Below are positions 16,078-20,063 of a DNA stretch of 20,063 nucleotides, one piece after another. The first letter of the stretch is position 1; every line of letters starts with the position of its first letter. The position numbers and the translations under genes were made by a program. The notes under the pieces are model-generated. The model was not told where the DNA came from, did not search any database, and saw only the letters and a list, made by a program, of their open reading frames with translations. Source of the stretch: a virus; IMG/VR virus record IMGVR_UViG_3300032282_000193, positions 1-20,063 of that record, one strand, 5' to 3'.

Positions 16078-17619
16078 ATGGCAAAATTTGATGAACAAAA
16101 ATTTAGGTCTTCCGCAAAAGCGGCTGGTTATTCTGATGAAGAAATTGATGCAGAATTAAAAAGCACACCCGCACCTGTTGGCGCTGCCGTTCCAAACATT
16201 GTGCCTATTGCTGATGGTCGAGAGACTACTGCTGCATTTGAAAAAGAAGCACAAGCAAAAGGTGCAGAGCTTATAACTTCTGCCAAACAAGAACAAGAAG
16301 CTACTTTAGCTGCACCCCCATTTGATTTTATGAAGGCTCTTAATTCACCTGTTGGTTATGTAACAGGTGGTGCTGCTTTAGGCGCTCTTGCTGTTGGCGC
16401 AGGATATGGTTTAAGCAAATTAAAATCAGGACTTAGTGGCATTAACCAACGCAAAATTGGCAATCAACCAATAGACAGAACAATTGATATCCCAATGGAT
16501 ACAATTGAAAAAAGAAATGTTAGCCCATTTGCTCAACAATTTGAAACAACTTATGGTGTGCCTTTAGCTGATGCTGAAAGATTAACAGGCGGTCCAATTA
16601 CCAATCCTAAAGATGCGGCTATTGTTGGTGGAGCATTAAAAAATCAGGGTGGAATTTCTGTAAACAATCCCTATCAAACAAGCCCATATACACAAGCTCC
16701 TGCACCTGTTGCACCAGTTGCACCTGTTCCCGCTGCTGCACCACAAGCCAATGCACCTATTGCACCTACACCTAGCGTCCAAGCAAGTGTAGAAACTGGT
16801 AATACGGCCAAAGCCGTTCAAACAGTTGTTGCTCAAGAACTTGATAAAGTTACTGGTGTTGCTCCTACTTTGGCCACATTTAATCGTGATGCTAATGGCA
16901 ACATTCAATATCCCAAAGGAATGAGTTCTGCTGCCAAACAGGGTGCTGAAGCTTTTGCTCAACAATATCCAGATAAAGCTAAAGCTTTGGCTGCAGAAGG
17001 TCGCTTTGGAATCTTGGGTGCTGGCTCTGGTGACAACAATTTGTTTAACTCTTACGGCTCTGACATGATGAAAAGAATCCGTGATGAAGTAAACCAAGGT
17101 CAAATGGTTGGACCATATGCCAACTATGAAACAAAAGTAAATCCGGCCATCAAGGCTATTTCTCCTGAGACTGCAATTGGCAAAGATTTGGCTCAATTAA
17201 GAGAAGCTCAAATTGGTGGCAATTACGGACCACTTGGGACACCTGCAAGTATTGGTGGCAAAAAAGGTGGCTTAATTCAAGGCACTAATATGGTTGCCAA
17301 AGCAGTTAAGGCGGGTGGTCCTGCTGTGCTTTTGATGGGAATTGCTGATGCTGCTAAAGCTGCAGAACAAGGTAAGTACAGTGAAGCTGCTATGCGTAGT
17401 GTGGATGTGGCAACAGACTATCTACCAATGATTTCACAATTGAAACAAGGTTTAGCACCTACTGAAGTTGGCGCACCTGGCGTTTCACAACAAAGAATTG
17501 AAAGCTCTGCATTGCTTGGTAGCCCTTATGCCCAAACTGAATGGGCTAAGAATCAACGATTAAAGGAAAAAGCTGGCGCTGGTCGTGGCATAGCTCCCCC
17601 ATCTGCTTACATGAGGTAA
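16078..17619 (+). CDS. Internal virion / ejection protein with a glycine-rich membrane-like helix
   Basis: The protein has 513 residues. Residues about 1-30 form a small helical head (FDEQKFRSSAKAAGYSDEEI). Residues about 92-112 are a Gly/Ala helix long enough to span a membrane (VGYVTGGAALGALAVGAGYGL), followed by a basic stretch (SKLKSG). Residues about 200-235 are a Pro-Ala linker (APAPVAPVAPVPAAAPQ). Residues about 280-380 are an ordered helical domain (GMSSAAKQGAEAFAQQYPDKA, then FNSYGSDMMKRIRDEVNQG). A second hydrophobic segment, AGGPAVLLMGIADAA, lies near 410-425. Membrane-active helices in an ejection-block protein suggest a trans-envelope channel role; this is inference. A GGAGG site precedes the ATG, and lysis genes follow directly. 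Confidence 0.58.
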   Translation: MAKFDEQKFRSSAKAAGYSDEEIDAELKSTPAPVGAAVPNIVPIADGRETTAAFEKEAQAKGAELITSAKQEQEATLAAPPFDFMKALNSPVGYVTGGAALGALAVGAGYGLSKLKSGLSGINQRKIGNQPIDRTIDIPMDTIEKRNVSPFAQQFETTYGVPLADAERLTGGPITNPKDAAIVGGALKNQGGISVNNPYQTSPYTQAPAPVAPVAPVPAAAPQANAPIAPTPSVQASVETGNTAKAVQTVVAQELDKVTGVAPTLATFNRDANGNIQYPKGMSSAAKQGAEAFAQQYPDKAKALAAEGRFGILGAGSGDNNLFNSYGSDMMKRIRDEVNQGQMVGPYANYETKVNPAIKAISPETAIGKDLAQLREAQIGGNYGPLGTPASIGGKKGGLIQGTNMVAKAVKAGGPAVLLMGIADAAKAAEQGKYSEAAMRSVDVATDYLPMISQLKQGLAPTEVGAPGVSQQRIESSALLGSPYAQTEWAKNQRLKEKAGAGRGIAPPSAYMR

Positions 17620-17621
17620 AT

Positions 17622-17846
17622 ATGGCTGAAGTTACTCACGAACAAATCTACGAAAGACTTATTGAAGTTGAAACCAAGGTAGATAGCATAGACAAGAACA
17701 CAAAAGGTCTTGTAGAGGCTATAAACGCCCTTGATGGAGCTTTTAAAGTACTTGGATGGATTGCTTCTGCCGCCAAGCCTATTCTTTGGATAGGTGGGTT
17801 GATCATGGCCGCTGGCGCAGTTTGGCAAACTTGGATTAAAAAATGA
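17622..17846 (+). CDS. XhlA-like (haemolysin/holin-type) lysis protein
   Basis: This 74-residue protein has an N-terminal coiled coil (EQIYERLIEVETKVDSIDKN, residues about 7-26) and one C-terminal hydrophobic segment (VLGWIASAAKPILWIGGLIMAAGAVW, about 43-68) ending in basic WIKK. This is the architecture of XhlA-type cell-surface haemolysin/holin partners, in which the membrane helix inserts in the inner membrane and the coiled coil stays cytoplasmic. It follows the ejection block by 2 bases with a GAGG site and overlaps the next small gene by ATGA at 17843. It opens the lysis cassette. Confidence 0.72.
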   Translation: MAEVTHEQIYERLIEVETKVDSIDKNTKGLVEAINALDGAFKVLGWIASAAKPILWIGGLIMAAGAVWQTWIKK

Positions 17847-17935
17847 AAGATTGGGCTGAAGCATTTATTGCTGCAGCCTGTATCACTTGTTTTGTCATCT
17901 TCTGTAGTTACATCATTCTTTGGGCGTATCCGTGA
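17843..17935 (+). CDS. 30-aa single-span membrane peptide
   Basis: The ATG at 17843 overlaps the preceding TGA (ATGA) and the frame reads M-KDWAEAFIAAACITCFVI followed by FCSYIILWAYP to a TGA at 17933. Nearly all of it after residue 6 is a hydrophobic helix with three Cys. It is too short for ordinary gene callers. The next gene starts in a GTGA overlap with its stop, so the frame keeps the chain of coupled starts unbroken, the main support that it is translated. A role as a holin modulator is a guess. Confidence 0.5.
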   Translation: MKDWAEAFIAAACITCFVIFCSYIILWAYP

Positions 17936-18210
17936 GATGGCTATTACTAATTCCATTTGTCCTTCTAGTAAATGCAAAATCCCCATGCACGATTGCAGAA
18001 TTTTATGGAATTAGTTGGCTTGGTGACCCTAGTCTAAGACACTCACAGTTGTCTATGTGGCTATCAATAAATGGAGATAATTGTTCATCTGATCAATTGG
18101 TAATTATTTGGAATAATCTAGCAATGTGGGCGGGTACTGCTGATAGTGCTGAATTAAGAGGAAAGATTCTTTACTTTTATTCTAAAGCTGTGGAAAGGGA
18201 AAAGAAATGA
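17932..18210 (+). CDS. Secreted small protein with signal peptide and two Cys
   Basis: Read from GTG 17932 (GTGA overlap with the upstream stop), the 92-residue protein starts MRWLLLIPFVLLVNAKS, a short signal peptide with a likely cut after Ala15. The mature part has Cys19 and Cys51, possibly a disulphide, and a Trp-rich helical region (QLVIIWNNLAMWAGTADSAEL) ending in a charged helix (YSKAVEREKK). Starting four codons earlier at a TTG (17920) would put extra residues before the signal peptide, so I prefer the GTG. There is no lipobox, so it is not a standard outer-membrane spanin. Periplasmic action in lysis or superinfection blocking is inference. Confidence 0.6.
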   Translation: MRWLLLIPFVLLVNAKSPCTIAEFYGISWLGDPSLRHSQLSMWLSINGDNCSSDQLVIIWNNLAMWAGTADSAELRGKILYFYSKAVEREKK

Positions 18211-18344
18211 TAGATGTATTGTTGTGGTTGGCAGTGCCTTTAAATTACATCTATTGGATTTTTATTCACAGTGATCCCGCCAATACACAAATGGTATCCG
18301 ATGGTTCAACCAGAGGGTTATCCAAACAGGACAGATGCACTTGA
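18207..18344 (+). CDS. 45-aa membrane peptide overlapping the coiled-coil gene
   Basis: An ATG at 18207 overlaps the previous TGA (ATGA) and has a good AAAGGGA ribosome site 7 bases upstream. It reads MIDVLLWLAVPLNYIYWIFI, a single N-terminal membrane helix, then a polar tail to a TGA at 18342. Its last 74 bases lie under the next gene in another frame. It could be a free peptide or the first part of a frameshifted membrane-anchored coiled-coil protein. Confidence 0.48.
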   Translation: MIDVLLWLAVPLNYIYWIFIHSDPANTQMVSDGSTRGLSKQDRCT

Positions 18345-18510
18345 GCGTAGGGCTGAACGCTTACAAGAAGAATATGCACAAGCATTAAAGATGCGAAAAG
18401 TGAAGGACAAAATTGATGATCTTGAGTTTGAGTTGTATGTGAAGAAGGCAGAACGCAATCAACTAAGTCTTGAGATTTTTACTAACCGCAAACTGGACAT
18501 ATTTGTATGA
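18271..18510 (+). CDS. Coiled-coil protein of the lysis cassette
   Basis: The frame from GTG 18271 gives 79 residues; an ATG at 18301 would give 69. The N-terminus is Pro-rich (IPPIHKWYPM) and the rest is a strongly charged helix (DALERRAERLQEEYAQALKM, then KDKIDDLEFELYVKKAERNQ) likely to form a coiled coil. Neither start has a convincing ribosome site, while the overlapping 45-aa frame does. The frame is open back to 18244, leaving room for a shift from that frame. It ends in ATGA, coupling to the next gene. An i-spanin-like or structural role is possible; I do not recognise the family. Confidence 0.6.
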   Translation: MIPPIHKWYPMVQPEGYPNRTDALERRAERLQEEYAQALKMRKVKDKIDDLEFELYVKKAERNQLSLEIFTNRKLDIFV

Positions 18511-18767
18511 ATGAAAATACTGATGTAGTAGGTAAGTTGACTTACTCTGTAACCCTAATGGTGGCCTCTACTCTTTGCTTATCAGTGTTGGGAATGGTTG
18601 TGGCTTTTCTTTTAGGCTTATGGGCCAAGGAAGTTGATAATGCCGAGATCTTTGCCATGCTTCACCCTGCTTTTCAAACCATCATTGGTGGCTTTATTGG
18701 CCTTTTAGCGGGTGTCAAACTTTCCCATGGTGATAGTCACCATAAATGCAAACATTGTGGAGAATAA
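18507..18767 (+). CDS. Two-helix membrane protein, holin-like, with C-terminal Cys/His knuckle
   Basis: This 86-residue protein has two hydrophobic segments, about residues 14-38 (VTLMVASTLCLSVLGMVVAFLL) shown in part, and about 54-71 (AFQTIIGGFIGLLAGVKL). A charged turn (WAKEVDNAE) lies between them. This is a class II holin-like topology. The C-terminus HGDSHHKCKHCGE contains a CxxC flanked by His, like half a zinc ribbon, which is unusual for a holin. The start overlaps the previous stop (ATGA), and the 3-TM holin begins 2 bases after the TAA. It may be a holin or a holin regulator. Confidence 0.6.
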   Translation: MNENTDVVGKLTYSVTLMVASTLCLSVLGMVVAFLLGLWAKEVDNAEIFAMLHPAFQTIIGGFIGLLAGVKLSHGDSHHKCKHCGE

Positions 18768-18769
18768 GT

Positions 18770-19264
18770 ATGCTTGATATTCTTAGTGGTGGTTTATTAG
18801 GTTCAATCTTTGGTGGCATCTTTAGGATGGCTCCTGAAGTCCTTAAATGGATGGATAAGAAGAATGAGCGTGAGCATGAACTTAATATGTTTAAGTTCCA
18901 ATGCGACTTGGAAGCTCAACGTGGCCAACAAAAACTTGCAGAAATAGGCGCACAACGTGAAGCTGCCGTAGATGTAGGGGTCATGGATGCCTTCAACAAT
19001 GCCATTAATCAACAAGCAGAGATGGTTAAGGCCGCAGGTGGATGGGTAGCCTCACTTTCAGCTTCTGTGCGTCCAGTAGTAACATATTGGGTACTATTCG
19101 TTTGGTCATTTATCCATGTTTGGTTTGCCTATAACGCATGGCTTTTGGGCGCACCTGCTGCTGAAGTCTTTAAGACAATGATGACACCAGACTTTTCTGC
19201 TTTGTTATCAGGAACAATTAATTACTGGTTCCTTGACAGAACTTTGTCTAAGCGTGGCATATGA
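18770..19264 (+). CDS. Holin of the 3-TM GTA_holin type
   Basis: Read from ATG 18770, where GGAG lies at the right distance, this is a 164-residue protein. The N-terminus (LSGGLLGSIFGGIFRMAPEV) is a hydrophobic amphipathic segment. Residues about 28-60 are a charged helix (KKNEREHELNMFKFQCDLE). The second half has ASVRPVVTYWVLFVWSFIHV around residues 95-120, then a last hydrophobic stretch with NYWFLDRTLSKRG. This matches the holin of 3TMs used for gene-transfer-agent release and found in many phages. It would permeabilise the inner membrane for the lysozyme, whose start overlaps its stop (ATGA at 19261). The extra eight residues from 18746 overlap the previous gene and are not needed. Confidence 0.78.
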   Translation: MLDILSGGLLGSIFGGIFRMAPEVLKWMDKKNEREHELNMFKFQCDLEAQRGQQKLAEIGAQREAAVDVGVMDAFNNAINQQAEMVKAAGGWVASLSASVRPVVTYWVLFVWSFIHVWFAYNAWLLGAPAAEVFKTMMTPDFSALLSGTINYWFLDRTLSKRGI

Positions 19265-19701
19265 ATTTAGAGATAGCCGCTTCACTATGTAAACAGTATG
19301 AAGGGTTTAGAAGTAAGCCCTATCTCTGTCCTGCGGGTGTGGCCACCATAGGGTATGGCTCCACCTATTACTCTGATGGGCGTAAAGTGACCCTACAAGA
19401 CCCGCCAATGGATGAACCTGCGGCATCGGCACTGTTAATGTATGAACTTCAACATACTTACCTGCCTGGCGCACTGCGGAACTGTCCGATTCTTGCAACA
19501 GATGAGCGCAGACTTAATGCTGTAGTTGATTTCTGCTATAACCTCGGGATTGGCAGGTTGCAGACCAGCACTCTCAAAAGAAAAATAAATGCCCAAGATT
19601 GGGAAGGTGCTAAAGAAGAACTTAAGAAGTGGAATAAGGGTGGCGGCAAAGTGCTTGCTGGACTTGATAAACGTAGAAAATCTGAATGTAACTTCATGTA
19701 A
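19261..19701 (+). CDS. Endolysin, T4-type lysozyme (GH24)
   Basis: This 146-residue muramidase cleaves the beta-1,4 bond between MurNAc and GlcNAc in peptidoglycan. The catalytic region reads YEGFRSKPYLCPAGVATIGY from residue 13. Glu14, Cys23 and Thr29 occupy the T4 lysozyme Glu11-Asp20-Thr26 positions with identical spacing (9 and 6). The Asp-to-Cys change is a known natural variant in PYLCPAG-type phage lysozymes and is tolerated in T4 lysozyme. The later helix DERRLNAVVDFCYNLGIG and the tail GKVLAGLDKRRKSE are typical. No signal peptide or anchor is visible, so it should need a holin to reach the cell wall. The start overlaps the holin stop. Confidence 0.9.
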   Translation: MNLEIAASLCKQYEGFRSKPYLCPAGVATIGYGSTYYSDGRKVTLQDPPMDEPAASALLMYELQHTYLPGALRNCPILATDERRLNAVVDFCYNLGIGRLQTSTLKRKINAQDWEGAKEELKKWNKGGGKVLAGLDKRRKSECNFM

Positions 19702-19706
19702 AAATC

Positions 19707-20063
19707 ATGCAAAATATTCCAACCATTGAAGACGCTAAGTTGTTTGCACAAAGTGTCAGAAAGTGGCAAGAAGTGTTGAGTCTTGGTGATTGGCGTATTG
19801 AAAAAGGAACAAAGCCCGCTAAAGCGGCCATGGCTTCTGTTGAATTTACTCCTGCTGCTAGGCTTGCGGTTTATCGTTTAGGTGATTTTGGTGCTGAAAA
19901 GATAACACCTGAAAGCTTGGATAGAACCGCATTACATGAGTTACTTCACATCTTTTTACATGATTTGATGTCTGTAGCTACAGATCCAAAGTCCTCAGAT
20001 GATGACATTGAGATGCAAGAGCATAGGGTTATCAATCTGCTAGAAAACTTATTGACTAAGGAT
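19707..20063 (+). CDS. HExxH metallopeptidase-like phage protein, partial at right edge
   Basis: The reading frame from ATG 19707 stays open for 119 codons to the end of the window, so the C-terminus is missing. The first part has DWRIEKGTKPAKAAMASVEF and AVYRLGDFG, the early strands usual for small phage zincin-like proteins. His77-Glu78-Leu-Leu-His81 is a zinc-binding HExxH (HELLHIFLHDLM), and Glu102 and Glu105 lie downstream as possible third ligands. Its immediate position after the endolysin suggests a late gene. Its substrate is unknown; it could act in head maturation, lysis or something else. The start lies in the common AATCATG context, though with only a weak ribosome site. Confidence 0.68.
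   Translation, partial: MQNIPTIEDAKLFAQSVRKWQEVLSLGDWRIEKGTKPAKAAMASVEFTPAARLAVYRLGDFGAEKITPESLDRTALHELLHIFLHDLMSVATDPKSSDDDIEMQEHRVINLLENLLTKD

Noticed and set aside
14504-17619. Tape measure protein of a long tail
   Set aside because: No tail-tube, sheath or chaperone-pair genes nearby; the block is split in several proteins and follows a nozzle-like gene, which fits a short tail.
17920-17931. TTG start for the secreted Cys protein
   Set aside because: GTG 17932 overlaps the preceding stop as in the rest of the cassette and puts the basic residue and hydrophobic core at the normal place for a signal peptide.
18746-18769. Start of the 3-TM holin at 18746
   Set aside because: It overlaps the previous gene and has a non-ATG start, whereas ATG 18770 has a GGAG site upstream.
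19814-19827. CCGCT/AGCGG hairpin
   Set aside because: Inside the metallopeptidase-like gene, too small a loop and no T-tract, so not a terminator.

Overview
The window is one continuous, tightly packed stretch of a tailed-phage (Caudoviricetes) genome, with every gene on the + strand. It carries a short-tail (podovirus-like) virion module followed by a lysis module. It holds a head-tail adaptor, a nozzle-like propeller protein and a block of Gly/Ala/Gln-rich ejection-type proteins, but no tape measure, tail-tube or sheath gene. The host cannot be read directly. Spanin-free lysis genes of this style, a GTA-type 3-TM holin and the AT-leaning composition suggest a Gram-negative aquatic bacterium, possibly freshwater Burkholderiales; that is inference only.

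Layout. 1-53 is the tail end of an upstream gene. 63-1049 is the adaptor. 1059-7245 is an array of fibre or receptor-binding proteins: a collagen-like/C1q-like fibre, a short fibre, a LamG+SPRY+DUF7483-like protein, a tail assembly chaperone-like protein, and a fibre with GIGT and DYEEGTWTPT signatures. 7297-7542 is a small conserved phage protein. 7563-8609 is a glycosyltransferase with a helical-repeat C-terminus. 8611-10224 is the nozzle-like protein. 10224-12365 is a fibre ending in a self-cleaving S74 (endosialidase chaperone) domain. 12365-17619 is a small unknown gene plus five low-complexity, helical proteins taken to be internal/ejection proteins. 17622-19701 is a lysis cassette of eight mostly overlapping genes: XhlA-like protein, 30-aa membrane peptide, secreted Cys protein, 45-aa membrane peptide, coiled-coil protein, 2-TM holin-like protein, 3-TM holin and T4-type lysozyme. 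A partial HExxH metallopeptidase-like gene runs off the right edge.

How it works together. The adaptor and nozzle form the conduit below the portal, the fibre array recognises the host surface, and the ejection proteins leave the virion with the DNA. The lysis cassette, coupled by repeated ATGA/GTGA start-stop overlaps, releases progeny. There is no intergenic gap longer than about 50 bases, and I see no RNA genes, transposons, CRISPR arrays or strong terminators. The least explained parts are the lysis cassette (nested membrane and coiled-coil frames, no recognisable spanin lipoprotein), the glycosyltransferase sitting inside the tail module, and sequence modules shared between separate fibre genes.
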